Below are positions 43,166-51,585 of a DNA stretch of 58,537 nt, piece by piece. A model generated the notes under the pieces. The model was not told the DNA's origin. It saw only the letters and a program-made list of their open reading frames with translations, and did not search any database. Within the stretch, counting starts at the first letter, position 1; each line of letters starts with the position of its first letter. The stretch is taken from positions 1 through 58,537 of the forward strand of contig JAEZKY010000320.1 of assembly GCA_023435985.1 (NCBI GenBank). The letters run 5' to 3'. Source of the DNA: Bacillota bacterium. GTDB taxonomy: Bacteria; Bacillota; Clostridia; Clostridiales; Clostridiaceae. Made by a program: the position numbers and the translations under genes.

Positions 43166-43423
43166 ATGGAAAATTTAATTTGTCAAAGCTGCGGTAGGCC
43201 TATGGAATCTAAAGAAATTCATGGTACAAATAATGATGGAAGTAACAATGCAGAATATTGTATTTATTGTTATCAAAAAGGAAATTTTACTTCTCCTAAT
43301 GTAACTATGGAAGAAGAAATTGAAATTTGTGTTCCTTTTATGAAGGAGGCTGGGATGCCTGAAGTTGAAGCAAGGAAGCTTTTACAAGAAACACTTCCTA
43401 ATCTTAAAAGATGGAAGAAATAA
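43166..43423 (+). CDS. zinc-ribbon domain protein
   Basis: 85 residues. CQSCGRPM (6-13) and CIYCYQKG (32-39) form one Zn ribbon, and the C-terminal helix (EARKLLQETLPNLKRWKK) follows the pattern of the 'putative zinc ribbon' family PF12674. AAGGAGG site. No partner evident; often near small-molecule-modifying enzymes or AraC genes. Confidence 0.85.
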   Translation: MENLICQSCGRPMESKEIHGTNNDGSNNAEYCIYCYQKGNFTSPNVTMEEEIEICVPFMKEAGMPEVEARKLLQETLPNLKRWKK

Positions 43424-43440
43424 GTGGATTGCTTAAAGGA

Positions 43441-43471
43441 TAAGAAGTATCTTTTGGTACTTCTTATTTTT
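43441..43471 (+). terminator. terminator after the zinc-ribbon gene
   Basis: TAAGAAGTA (43441-43449) pairs with TACTTCTTA (43458-43466), then TTTTTC. Confidence 0.85.
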
Positions 43472-43598
43472 CGATACAAGAAATTACCATATAAATAAGA
43501 AAAGATATTATATAAAGAAATTTTTTGGTAAAATGGATATAATGAGAATAAGTTATTTTAGCGTAAGCATAGAGAAAAATAAAAAGGGAGGAACTATA

Positions 43599-44186
43599 AT
43601 GAATAATACAATTACAAGGGAAGAAGCATTCGATTTGCTTGAAAAATATAACAAGGAGTCATTCCATATACTTCATGGTCTTACAGTTGAAGGCGTTATG
43701 AAGTGGTACGCAGAGCAGCTTGGTTATGGAGAAGAAGCTGAATATTGGGGGATTGTGGGACTTTTACATGATATTGATTTTGAAATGTGGCCTGAAGAAC
43801 ATTGCATAAAAGCACAAGAATTATTGAAAGAAGCCAATGTAAATGAAGAGATAATTCATTCAGTATGTGGTCATGGATATGGAATTTGTGTTGAAATTAA
43901 ACCTGAGCACACTATGGAGAAAGTATTATTTGCTGCAGATGAATTAACAGGCTTAATAGGTGCAGCAGCAAGAATGCGCCCTTCAAAGAGCGTAATGGAT
44001 ATGGAATTATCTAGCTTAAAGAAGAAGTTTAAAGATAAAAAATTTGCTGCAGGATGCTCTAGAGATGTTATTAAGGATGGAGCAGAAATGCTTGGATGGA
44101 GTTTAGATGAACTTTTAGAAAAAACAATTTTTGCAATGAGGTCTTGCGAAGAATCTGTAAATGAATCAATGAAAGCCTTTGAATAA
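43599..44186 (+). CDS. HD-domain hydrolase-like protein
   Basis: 195 residues. HD signature LLHDIDFEMWPEEH (metal HD at about 75), with upstream His in ILHGLTVEGVMKW and later HGYGICVEIKPEHTMEKVLFAADELTG (second HD-type set, with D in AADE). Single-domain proteins of this kind are predicted phosphohydrolases; substrate unknown. Start chosen at the ATG behind GGGAGG rather than an upstream ATG at 43533. Confidence 0.85.
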   Translation: MNNTITREEAFDLLEKYNKESFHILHGLTVEGVMKWYAEQLGYGEEAEYWGIVGLLHDIDFEMWPEEHCIKAQELLKEANVNEEIIHSVCGHGYGICVEIKPEHTMEKVLFAADELTGLIGAAARMRPSKSVMDMELSSLKKKFKDKKFAAGCSRDVIKDGAEMLGWSLDELLEKTIFAMRSCEESVNESMKAFE

Positions 44187-44215
44187 TTAATTTTAAGATG
44201 TTGAAAGGATAGAAT

Positions 44216-44809
44216 ATGTTAGAGAAGAAAAGATGTAGTTGGTGTTTAGATGAAGGAATAATGCAGGATTATCATGATCATGAATGGGGAATACCTGTTC
44301 ATAATGATAGAAAGCAGTTTGAATTTATCACACTTGAGATAATGCAGGCAGGATTAAATTGGAAGTTGATGCTTAAAAAGAGAGAAGTTTTCAGGCAGTG
44401 TTTTGATAATTTTGATTTTGATAAAATAGTTGAGTATGGAGAAGAGAAAATAGAAGAAATCTTACTGACTGATGGAATGATAAAATCAAGAAGAAAAGTA
44501 GAAGCAGTCATCAATAATGCAAAAAAATTTCAAGAAATAATAAAGCAATATGGTTCTTTTGATAAATACATATGGGGCTTTACAGATGGAAAAACAGTGA
44601 TTTACAAAGAACATCAATCTGGAAATATACCATCTAAAAATGAATTATCTGATGAGATAAGTAAGGAATTAAAGAAACGAGGTTTTAAATTTCTCGGATC
44701 TGTCACTGTATATTCTCATTTACAGGCCAGCGGTATTATAAATGATCATGTTTGTGACTGTTTTATGTATGAGGACTTAATAAAAAAATATCCTGTTACA
44801 TATAAATAA
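44216..44809 (+). CDS. tag: DNA-3-methyladenine glycosylase I
   Basis: 197 residues. It removes 3-methyladenine from DNA. KKRCSWCLDEGIMQDYHDHEWG (zinc Cys/His), ITLEIMQAGLNWKLMLKKREVF (conserved E and W in the base pocket), and the C-terminal TVYSHLQASGIINDHVCDCF (zinc His and Cys) are all typical of Tag. GAAAGG ribosome site, close behind the HD gene and probably co-transcribed. Confidence 0.95.
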   Translation: MLEKKRCSWCLDEGIMQDYHDHEWGIPVHNDRKQFEFITLEIMQAGLNWKLMLKKREVFRQCFDNFDFDKIVEYGEEKIEEILLTDGMIKSRRKVEAVINNAKKFQEIIKQYGSFDKYIWGFTDGKTVIYKEHQSGNIPSKNELSDEISKELKKRGFKFLGSVTVYSHLQASGIINDHVCDCFMYEDLIKKYPVTYK

Positions 44810-44819
44810 TGAAAATGTT

Positions 44820-44888
44820 TAAAGCACTATTCTATAAACTGCTCCTTGTCAAGTAGACAGAGAGCGGTTAAGAATGAGTGCTTTTTTA
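44820..44888 (+). terminator. long composite hairpin terminator
   Basis: AAAGCACTATTCT pairs with AGAATGAGTGCTTT (outer stem), and ACTGCTC with GAGCGGT (inner stem), then TTTTTT. About 65 bases, unusually long. Confidence 0.8.
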
Positions 44889-44907
44889 GTGTAATTTATA
44901 TAAATCA

Positions 44908-46386
44908 CTAGAATTCAAAAATTTTTGTTGCAATATTCTTTGAAAATTCACTATCATGTTCCACAAATAAAATGGTTGGTGAGTATGACAGTAATAAGTC
45001 TTCTATTTGCATACGAGAGATAACATCTATAAAATTAAGAGGTTCATCCCAGATATATAAATGAGCTTTTTCACAAAGGCTTTTGGCAATTAAGACTTTT
45101 TTCTTCTGTCCACCGCTAAAAGCTGACATATCTTTTTCAAATTGAGTCCTTGAAAAATCAAGCTTTCTTAAAATAGATTTAAAAAGACTTTCATCAATAT
45201 CATTATCTCTAGCATAATCGGTTAAATTACCATTAAGATTAGATGTGTCTTGTGAGACATAGGATATTTTAAGCTGACTTCCTTTTCTAAAAGTGCCTGT
45301 ATAATCTATATCCTCACCATAAATAAGTTTCATAACACTTGATTTCCCACAACCATTTCTACCTATAAGGGCTAATCTATCACCTTGTTCAATAGTAAAA
45401 CTTACATCCCTGCATATAGCAGCATCACCATAAAGGATTGATAGATTTTCAAGTTCTACAAGTTTGTCTTTATGATACGAAAGCTGAGAAATTTTTAAGC
45501 TTTCAGAGTTTTCAATATTTTTAAGAAGTTTAGATTTTTCATCAATAGCAGCTTGTTGCCTGGTTTCAATTGATTTAGAGCGCTTCATCATTTTAGCAGC
45601 TTTATGTCCAATGTAGCCTTTATCTACCTTTGAACCAGAGTTTCGCATTCCGTTTTTTGTTTTCTCTACTTTGTTAGACCAGCTACCTGTTTGTTTAGCA
45701 GCTTCAGATAATCGATTGATATCTTTCTTAAGTTTTTCATTTTCTGCAAGCTCAAAACCATCTTGTCTTTTTTTATTTTCCCACCATGAGGAAAAATTAC
45801 CCTTTTGAATTTCGATATTGGTTTTATTGATTGAAAGAATATGATCAACACAGTTATCGAGAAAAGCCCTGTCATGTGATATTAAAATAAAACCTTTTTT
45901 AGTATTAAGATAGTTACTAACAAGTTCTCTTGCATTCATATCAAGATGATTTGTTGGCTCATCAATCAATAAAAAGCTATTTTCCTTAAGAAACAAAGCA
46001 GCAAGGAGCACTTTTGTCTGCTCTCCATAAGATAATGAATTAAAAGGTCTGTATATAACATCATCAGAAACTTCAAGTAAGGAAAGCTCACGCATTAACT
46101 TCCAATCAAGAAAATCTGGATAAATCTCTTCAACTACATCAATAGTAAGATAATCTGTATTTTTCACCTTAAAAGGAAAGTATTCAAAGGTTACATTAGA
46201 AGAAATACTACCGCTATATTCATATTTGCCAAGGAGTAAATTAAGAAATGTCGTTTTGCCTCTTCCATTTCTTCCTGTAAAACCTAGTTTCCAATCAGTA
46301 TCTATTTGAAAGTTTACTTTTTCAAATATATTATCATAGCTGCCATCATAGGCAAAAGTTAAATTTGTTACGTTTATTAAAGACAT
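44908..46386 (-). CDS. ABC-F ribosomal protection protein (Lsa/Vga-type)
   Basis: 492 residues. Two nucleotide-binding domains: the first with GRNGRGKTTFLNLL, LSYGEQTKVLLAAL and LLIDEPTNHLD, the second with GRNGCGKSSVMKLI, FSGGQKKKVLIAKSL and YIWDEPLNFID. An interdomain linker (about 210-290, DINRLSEAAKQTGSWSNKVEK...) is the P-site tRNA-interaction part. The second Walker region has LNFID in place of TNHLD, as in Lsa/CplR. These proteins displace lincosamides, pleuromutilins and streptogramins A from the ribosome. AGGAGG before the ATG at 46386. Confidence 0.9.
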   Translation of the reverse strand: MSLINVTNLTFAYDGSYDNIFEKVNFQIDTDWKLGFTGRNGRGKTTFLNLLLGKYEYSGSISSNVTFEYFPFKVKNTDYLTIDVVEEIYPDFLDWKLMRELSLLEVSDDVIYRPFNSLSYGEQTKVLLAALFLKENSFLLIDEPTNHLDMNARELVSNYLNTKKGFILISHDRAFLDNCVDHILSINKTNIEIQKGNFSSWWENKKRQDGFELAENEKLKKDINRLSEAAKQTGSWSNKVEKTKNGMRNSGSKVDKGYIGHKAAKMMKRSKSIETRQQAAIDEKSKLLKNIENSESLKISQLSYHKDKLVELENLSILYGDAAICRDVSFTIEQGDRLALIGRNGCGKSSVMKLIYGEDIDYTGTFRKGSQLKISYVSQDTSNLNGNLTDYARDNDIDESLFKSILRKLDFSRTQFEKDMSAFSGGQKKKVLIAKSLCEKAHLYIWDEPLNFIDVISRMQIEDLLLSYSPTILFVEHDSEFSKNIATKIFEF

Positions 46387-46402
46387 GAATTTATCCTCCT
46401 GT

Positions 46403-46523
46403 ATAAAAAAATTGAGCTGCAAGAAAGTTAATTCTTGCAGCTCAATAAATACAGAAAAATCAAACCATTTTTAGGTGTGATTAAAATATACCGTACGAGT
46501 GAAAAGATTAATAACTTTCTTGC
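46403..46523 (-). promoter_or_regulatory. attenuator of the ABC-F gene
   Basis: A 15-bp perfect terminator stem (arms 46432-46446 and 46411-46425) followed on the minus strand by a T7 run. The segment at 46507-46523 (minus GCAAGAAAGTTATTAAT) is complementary both to the leader-ORF segment ATTAACTTTTCTTGC (46586-46600) and to ATTAACTTTCTTGC within the terminator (46419-46432). So pairing 1:2 leaves the terminator, and 2:3 prevents it. Confidence 0.85.
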
Positions 46524-46582
46524 ATAAGCACAATAAAACAAGCGATATTTTCGCCTTTATAAGTCTATTATGCTTTAAAATA

Positions 46583-46603
46583 TTAGCAAGAAAAGTTAAT
46601 CAT
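46583..46603 (-). CDS. six-residue leader peptide MINFSC for the ABC-F gene
   Basis: ATG ATT AAC TTT TCT TGC TAA behind a very strong GGAGGTGG site. The codons themselves form arm 1 of the attenuator. Antibiotic-stalled ribosomes here would mask arm 1 and let 2:3 form. Confidence 0.8.
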   Translation of the reverse strand: MINFSC

Positions 46604-46634
46604 CTTTCCACCTCCAATCGTTTTGTTAATAAGT

Positions 46635-46663
46635 ACTATAACATAATGCTAAAATAATTTCAA
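46635..46663 (-). promoter_or_regulatory. promoter of the ABC-F transcript
   Basis: Minus strand: TTGAAA (46658-46663), 17-base spacer, TATAGT (46635-46640). It starts just ahead of the leader ribosome site. Confidence 0.7.
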
Positions 46664-47045
46664 CAAGCAAAATATTGTTTATTTAGATAAGTTATATGCT
46701 TGTAATAATTGTTCAGCACTATTTTAGATTAAAGTTATGGATATATTATAAAATTTTAAATTAAGAAGAATAAGTATTTAAATTGAAGAATATTATCACA
46801 AGATAATTCATGCAAAGTGCTATTGTGGAAAATTATTAAATTTAAGGAATATGCCTATATACGAATGAATGAGCAGTAGTTTTAGGTTATTTGACAAAAA
46901 CAGACTTAACTATACTTTGAAAGTTATAACGATTTGGAATATAATTTTATAGAACATATTATTTTTGGAAAACGTGTTCCAAAAGATAAAAATATTCTTT
47001 ATAAATAGAATAGTATTAACTAAAATTATCATAAGAGGTGGAAAA
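46664..47045 (+). other. intergenic region with kinase promoter and palindromic operator
   Basis: No gene. A promoter for the rightward kinase gene is TTGACA (46891-46896), 16 bases, TACTTT (46913-46918). Fifty bases on, 46963-46984 is a 22-bp palindrome (TTTTGGAA, AACGTG, TTCCAAAA) with a central CG, typical of LacI-family operators and near the CcpA site pattern. Confidence 0.6.
46963..46984. promoter_or_regulatory. LacI-family-type operator
   Basis: TTTTGGAA and TTCCAAAA are exact complements flanking AACGTG. It lies downstream of the promoter, where repressor binding would block elongation. KdgR (LacI family) is a natural candidate for a keto-deoxygluconate kinase gene. Confidence 0.55.
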
Positions 47046-48041
47046 ATGGGAAAGATAGTAACAATAGGAGAAATGATGCTTAGACTTTCGCCAGTGGGGT
47101 ATGACAGATTTTCTCAATCTAAGCAGTTTAATGCATTTTACGGTGGAAGTGAAGCAAATGTATCAGTTTCACTTGCTGTATTTGGAAAGGAAACAAGTTA
47201 CGTAACTAAACTTCCAGATAACGATATAGCACAATGCGCAATAAATGAATTAAGAAAATATGGAGTTGACACTAAAGACGTAGTTAGAGGCGGAGAAAGA
47301 ATAGGTATTTATTTCAGTGAATATGGAGAATCTCAAAGACCAACTAAGTTTACATTTGACAGAAAAGGCTCTTCAATGGCAACAGCTAAGAGAGAAGACT
47401 TTAATTGGGACAAAATTTTTGAAGGAGCGGAATGGTTCCATTTTTCAGGAATAACTCCGGCGCTTTCGGAAGAATGTGCAAAGATTACTTTAGATGCAGT
47501 AAAAGCAGCTAAGGAAAAAGGATTAACAATAAGTGTGGATTTAAACTTTAGAGAAACTCTATGGAATAAAGAAGCATTCAGCAAAGCAATAAGAGAACTT
47601 CTACCATATTGTGACGTATCTCTTGGAAGTCTTGATGAAGCACAAATGGCATTAGGTGAGCCAATAGATGAAAAAGCAGATTGTAACGAGATACTTAAAA
47701 AGTTTGTAGAAAAATTCAATATGAAGTATGCTACAATAATTTTAAGAAATAGATTTACAGCAGAAGATGTAGACTGGACAGCAGTATTATATGATGGAAA
47801 AGAATTCTATAATGCTAAGAAGTACGATATACATGTTATAGATAATATAGGTGGAGGAGATGCTTTTGCTGCATCACTTATATATGCAATAACATCAGGA
47901 TATTCAACTCAAGATATCATTGAGTTTGCAACAGCTGGTTCATGCCTAAAATATAGTATGATGGGTGATGCTAACCTTTCGACAGTAGCTGAAGTTGAAA
48001 ATCTTATGTATGGTGATGCTACAGGTAAAGAAAAAAGATAA
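47046..48041 (+). CDS. kdgK: PfkB-family sugar kinase, probably 2-keto-3-deoxygluconate kinase
   Basis: 331 residues. PfkB signatures: YGGSEANVSVSLAVFGKETSYVTKL near the N-terminus and DNIGGGDAFAASLIYAI with the catalytic Asp near 260. RGGERIGIYFSEYG, FHFSGITPAL and LNFRETLW agree with KDG kinases. It phosphorylates 2-keto-3-deoxygluconate in pectin/hexuronate breakdown. AGAGGTGG sets the start at 47046. KDPG aldolase is not adjacent; a GH28 gene lies 5 kb away. Confidence 0.85.
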   Translation: MGKIVTIGEMMLRLSPVGYDRFSQSKQFNAFYGGSEANVSVSLAVFGKETSYVTKLPDNDIAQCAINELRKYGVDTKDVVRGGERIGIYFSEYGESQRPTKFTFDRKGSSMATAKREDFNWDKIFEGAEWFHFSGITPALSEECAKITLDAVKAAKEKGLTISVDLNFRETLWNKEAFSKAIRELLPYCDVSLGSLDEAQMALGEPIDEKADCNEILKKFVEKFNMKYATIILRNRFTAEDVDWTAVLYDGKEFYNAKKYDIHVIDNIGGGDAFAASLIYAITSGYSTQDIIEFATAGSCLKYSMMGDANLSTVAEVENLMYGDATGKEKR

Positions 48042-48057
48042 TATAAACACGTATATA

Positions 48058-48094
48058 GCACAAGAAACCTGCATTTAGCAGGTTTTTTTTGTGC
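48058..48094. terminator. terminator between convergent genes
   Basis: GCACAA-GAAACCTGC pairs with GCAGGTTTTTTTTGTGC; T8 lies in the right arm on the plus strand. Confidence 0.9.
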
Positions 48095-48107
48095 GTTTAT
48101 CTTTGCA

Positions 48108-48905
48108 CTATATAGTTCGAACTATTCCACCATCAATAATATGCTCACTGCCAGTAATGTAAGAAGCCCTGTCTGATACAAGAAAAGCAGCAAGTTCAGC
48201 AATTTCTTCGGGTTTTGCAGGACGGCCAAGTGGTATGCCGCCGAGGTTATCCATTAGTTCTTGACGTGCTCCATTATAATCAGTTCCAGAATTTTGTGCC
48301 ATTCTTTCAATGAGGCGTTCAGCGGCTTTTGTTTCTGTAAAACCAGGAGCAATCGTGTTTACTCTTATACCATCTCCACCAAACTGTGTAGCTAGATTTT
48401 TGCTGTAATTGGTTAAAGCTGCCTTAGCAGCAGAGTATGACATAGTCATTATTCCAGGAAGTTTTCGCTGGATAGATGAGATATGAATTATTACACCTTT
48501 TTGCTGTTTAATCATAGATGGTAGAAATCCACGATCAAGTCGTACAGCTGAAAAAAGATTTTGATTGAAGGTTTGCAACCAATCGTCGTCATTTAATGTT
48601 AATGCTCCGGCAGTGGAAGATGAGGAACCACCCACGTTGTTTATTAAAATATCCAAACCACCCAGCCTATCAAGGGCTTCACTAATAATTTTTTCAGTGC
48701 CCTCTGGTGTACTTACATTTGCTTGAATGAAGCCAACAGAATTAGGTAAGTCATTAGGTATACTTCGGGCAGTTGTTATTATTGTTGCACCAGCGTTAAG
48801 TAAACGATCAACAATTGCTCTTCCAATACCTTTAGTTCCACCTGTTACAAGTACGCGTTTACCATCAAGTTCTTTGTTAATATCAAACGATAAAATATTT
48901 TCCAT
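48108..48905 (-). CDS. SDR family oxidoreductase
   Basis: 265 residues. TGGTKGIGRAI nucleotide loop, NNVGG, catalytic serine in IHISSIQ, YSAAKAAL (YxxxK), and ITGSEHIIDGGIVRTI. Classical FabG-like SDR. Composition is richer in G+C than most neighbours and it carries an 'HVDGG'-type end. Divergent from a SnoaL-like gene across two TGAC-type operators, so both may answer to one regulator. Confidence 0.88.
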   Translation of the reverse strand: MENILSFDINKELDGKRVLVTGGTKGIGRAIVDRLLNAGATIITTARSIPNDLPNSVGFIQANVSTPEGTEKIISEALDRLGGLDILINNVGGSSSSTAGALTLNDDDWLQTFNQNLFSAVRLDRGFLPSMIKQQKGVIIHISSIQRKLPGIMTMSYSAAKAALTNYSKNLATQFGGDGIRVNTIAPGFTETKAAERLIERMAQNSGTDYNGARQELMDNLGGIPLGRPAKPEEIAELAAFLVSDRASYITGSEHIIDGGIVRTI

Positions 48906-48999
48906 AAATAAAAATACCTCCTAAATAAATTAATTAATTAATTTTAGGCATATTAAAGAAAGTAGATTAGTTATTCTTTTGAATGTGCCTTATTTAATT

Positions 49000-49051
49000 A
49001 GTATAACCAGGTAAACTTGACGACATCATGTCAAGTTTACCTGGTTATACT
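49000..49051. promoter_or_regulatory. 52-bp perfect hairpin/operator
   Basis: A 22-bp perfect inverted repeat (arms 49000-49021 and 49030-49051) around GACATCAT. The centre reads TGACGACATCATGTCA. No T run, so a large operator is likelier than a terminator, although a hairpin RNA is possible. Confidence 0.65.
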
Positions 49052-49143
49052 TATTTCATAATACCAGGATATTATGCTCTGAATTTGTGTGTAAGTATAG
49101 TTAATATTTTAGATTAGGTTTATTTTTAATTTAGCTATATAAC

Positions 49144-49167
49144 TTGACGTGATGTCGTCAGGTTATA
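49144..49167. promoter_or_regulatory. second TGAC-type operator
   Basis: TTGACGTGATGTCGTCAGG has TGACG/CGTCA arms and matches the centre of the 49000 hairpin in reverse complement with few changes. It could include the -35 of the 49240 gene. Confidence 0.6.
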
Positions 49168-49239
49168 TTTGATATATTTAAAAGAGATCAATAATATAAA
49201 ATAAACATTAAAAAATGGAGTTATAAAGGAGATACACTA

Positions 49240-49593
49240 ATGAATATAAAATTACAAGAACCTATTAAAACTTATTTCAACTCATCAAATAATTCAGATT
49301 CTAATAAGTTTATTTCAATTTTTGATAAGAATGCTATTGTAATTGATGAAGGGCAAGAGTACATTGGTCTAGATAAAATCCAAGAGTGGAGTTTAAAACA
49401 TCACTTTGCTGTTAAGCTCAAATTAGAAGTTATAAATGCTGCTAAAAAGAATTCAATAGATGTAATTACAGCTAAAGTGGATGGTGATTTTGATAAAGCA
49501 GGACTTCCAGATCCTCTTCTATTAGATTTTCATTTCTCTGTAGTAAAAGGAATGGTAACTAAGTTAGAAATTTTGCTTGCTGGAAGCAGGTGA
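49240..49593 (+). CDS. SnoaL/NTF2-like small protein
   Basis: 117 residues of the cone-shaped NTF2 fold: IKTYFNSSNNSDSNKFISIFDKNAIVIDEGQEYIGLDKIQEW, then VITAKVDGDFDKAGLPDPLLLDFHFSVVKGMVTKLEIL. Members bind or isomerise small hydrophobic molecules. AAAGGAG site. It is 34 bases ahead of the nitroreductase gene and likely co-transcribed. Confidence 0.85.
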   Translation: MNIKLQEPIKTYFNSSNNSDSNKFISIFDKNAIVIDEGQEYIGLDKIQEWSLKHHFAVKLKLEVINAAKKNSIDVITAKVDGDFDKAGLPDPLLLDFHFSVVKGMVTKLEILLAGSR

Positions 49594-49627
49594 ATTAAAG
49601 TGAAACGATGCGAAAGGAAGAGAGTGT

Positions 49628-50452
49628 ATGAATGATTTTATTATAGTAAATTCTGAAAAATGTATCAAATGTGGCTTGTGTGTAAAAGTCTGTAGAGGAA
49701 CCTTAGTAATGAGTGATTCAGGACCCAAAGTAGCTAAGGATCTTTGTATCGAATGTGGTCATTGTGTAGCTGTTTGTCCAAATGGTGCCTTAGATAATAC
49801 AAAAAACCCACTACAGAAACAAGTTGAAATACGAGAAGATAAATTGATCAATTCCGATACTGCTGCCATTTTTCTTAGATCTAGAAGATCCATTAGATCA
49901 TTTCAGAAAAAAGAAGTATCTCGTGATATAGTTTATAAGCTTCTAGATATAGGTAGATTTGCACCAACAGCCTGCAATTCCCAAGGAATTTCATATCATG
50001 TTATCGATAATCGCATCATTCTACAAGAGATTGCTTCAGTTATAGCTGACTGGGCGGAAGAATCTATAAAAAATGGTGCATTAAAGAATTCACCATGGGT
50101 GCAAAATACTGCTTCAACTATAAATCAATATCGTGAGGAGAACAAAGATACTATTTTAAGAGAAGCCCCATGTTTAGTGGTTGCAACTGCAAAAAGAGAT
50201 CAACAAGCACTTGGTCGTGACAATACACATTTCTCATTAACATATGTGCAGTTATATGCTCAAACATTGGGACTTGGAAGTTGCTGGTCAGGATTATTTG
50301 AATATTGTGCTATGGCAGCATATGAACGCCTTTTGAGATTACTGAATATTTCTAAGGAGAGAGTGGTAACAGGTGGATTACTGATAGGATATCCGTTATA
50401 TAGTTTTAAAAGATTAGTAGATAGAAATCCTTTAGAGATTACATGGCAGTAA
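49628..50452 (+). CDS. ferredoxin-nitroreductase fusion
   Basis: 274 residues. Two [4Fe-4S] motifs (CIKCGLCVKVC at 14-24; CIECGHCVAVCP at 43-54) precede an FMN nitroreductase domain with RSRRSIRSFQKKEVS, GRFAPTACNSQGISYHVI and GLGSCWSGLFEYCA. The ferredoxin part probably feeds electrons to the FMN. Substrate (nitro compound, quinone or enal) unknown. Shares an operon with the SnoaL-like gene and a promoter region with the SDR. Confidence 0.9.
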   Translation: MNDFIIVNSEKCIKCGLCVKVCRGTLVMSDSGPKVAKDLCIECGHCVAVCPNGALDNTKNPLQKQVEIREDKLINSDTAAIFLRSRRSIRSFQKKEVSRDIVYKLLDIGRFAPTACNSQGISYHVIDNRIILQEIASVIADWAEESIKNGALKNSPWVQNTASTINQYREENKDTILREAPCLVVATAKRDQQALGRDNTHFSLTYVQLYAQTLGLGSCWSGLFEYCAMAAYERLLRLLNISKERVVTGGLLIGYPLYSFKRLVDRNPLEITWQ

Positions 50453-50491
50453 AAAGTTCTGATAGAAAGAAAAATATTTTAAATTAATAAC

Positions 50492-50546
50492 AAAAATAAG
50501 GGAAATAATAAGGAGTAGATAATCTTATTATTTTCCTTATTTTTAT
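50492..50546 (+). terminator. long terminator after the nitroreductase
   Basis: A stem of about 20 bp (AAAAATAAGGGAAATAATAAG with CTTATTATTTTCCTTATTTTT, one mismatch) and a T-rich end. Confidence 0.9.
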
Positions 50547-50650
50547 TTTTTTAATAATAGCTTTATTCCAAAGAAAATCAAGATAATACCTACTAAGGTA
50601 TTAATACATTTATTGAAGAGGTTAAAAAACAATCGGTTATACTGATAAAA
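50543..50650 (-). pseudogene. C-terminal remnant of a LysE-like transporter
   Basis: The minus frame reads LFYQYNRLFFNLFNKCINTL, then VGIILIFFGIKLLLKK and stop. This hydrophobic end with NxxxGIILIxxGIKLL is typical of LysE-family exporters. Nothing recognisable lies upstream within the frame. Confidence 0.45.
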
Positions 50651-50827
50651 TAATTAGGGAATTTAAGGAAGTAAAAGAAAATGAGAGAAAGAGTAATATA
50701 GTTAATAAAATTATAAGTTTTTGCGATAAAGCGAATGTTTGTTCGTATCGGCATTTATGATAAAATATAACTATGTTGAGACAAGATAGTTATTAAGAGA
50801 GATTTTTTAGTGGGAGGACGAGAAAAA

Positions 50828-51034
50828 ATGAAGTTAACACCAATAAGATTAAGAAGATTAAAATTAGGTATTCAAAGTGAAACGGTAATAGATGCACTTA
50901 ACATAAGCAAAAGTACATTTTACAAATTGGAACAAGGTTGGGCAAGCCCATCACCAAAAGTAATAAAAAAACTTGCAGAAGTTTATGAGTGTACAATTGA
51001 TGAAATATTCAAGGATTTAAGGATAGCAGAGTAA
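50828..51034 (+). CDS. small XRE-type helix-turn-helix regulator
   Basis: 68 residues. The Cro/C1 fold: LRRLKLGIQSETVIDALNISKSTFYKLEQGWASPSPKVIKKLAEVYECTIDEIF. GGGAGGACG sets the ATG at 50828. First gene of a phage-derived group that ends with a sigma-like regulator. Confidence 0.85.
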   Translation: MKLTPIRLRRLKLGIQSETVIDALNISKSTFYKLEQGWASPSPKVIKKLAEVYECTIDEIFKDLRIAE

Positions 51035-51126
51035 TTGGTAAAAATATTATTTTTTTATTTATATCATATAACGACACGATGCATGGAAGTGGTGAATATT
51101 TTAAGGACAATTAAAGGGGAGAATTA

Positions 51127-51174
51127 ATGAGAGAGTTAGTACAAGCTTTATGCAAGGAACATGAAAATAAATAA
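51127..51174 (+). CDS. 15-residue small ORF
   Basis: MRELVQALCKEHENK behind AAAGGGGAG, a strong site with a good spacing. Could be a real small protein or the truncated start of a lost phage gene. No family can be judged at this length. Confidence 0.4.
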   Translation: MRELVQALCKEHENK

Positions 51175-51276
51175 CAGATTCAAAGTTGTCATGGATATTT
51201 TTCATTTTTTGATTGTGACTAAAACAGTTAACATCATAAAAATATTTAAGAGCATAGCATAAAGGAGGATTTAAAA

Positions 51277-51468
51277 TTGATAATAAAGTGTAATTGGAAA
51301 ACCTGTGTAAATTATAAAAATGGATTATGCAAAGCTGAAAGTATAGAACTTAATAGTTTTGATTATGAAGAAGACAATGAAGAATTAGAAGGTTTGAAAT
51401 GCAGCACTTATAAATATGATTCTTTCTGGATGTGTGACAAAGGTAGAGAGGTTGAGGCAAGAATTTGA
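51277..51468 (+). CDS. DUF1540-like cysteine-rich small protein
   Basis: 63 residues from a TTG behind AAAGGAGG. Cysteine pattern C5, C10, C18 (CNWKTCVNYKNGLCKAESI) and CSTYK, a layout I associate with DUF1540, a metal-binding family common in clostridial phage-like or sporulation contexts. A fifth Cys sits in WMCDKG. Confidence 0.65.
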   Translation: MIIKCNWKTCVNYKNGLCKAESIELNSFDYEEDNEELEGLKCSTYKYDSFWMCDKGREVEARI

Positions 51469-51585
51469 GAAGTGAGTAAGCAAAAGGCAGTAAAAAATCT
51501 TAACCTGATAATAATACTGCCAGTTGAGTTTACAGTATAAAAATTATTTTTGTTTAAATTAGTAATTAGGGGTTGAGGTGAAATC

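Noticed and set aside
46387..46422. Upstream start of the ABC-F protein at 46422
   Set aside because: It would begin inside the terminator hairpin; AGGAGG before 46386 and homology favour the later ATG.
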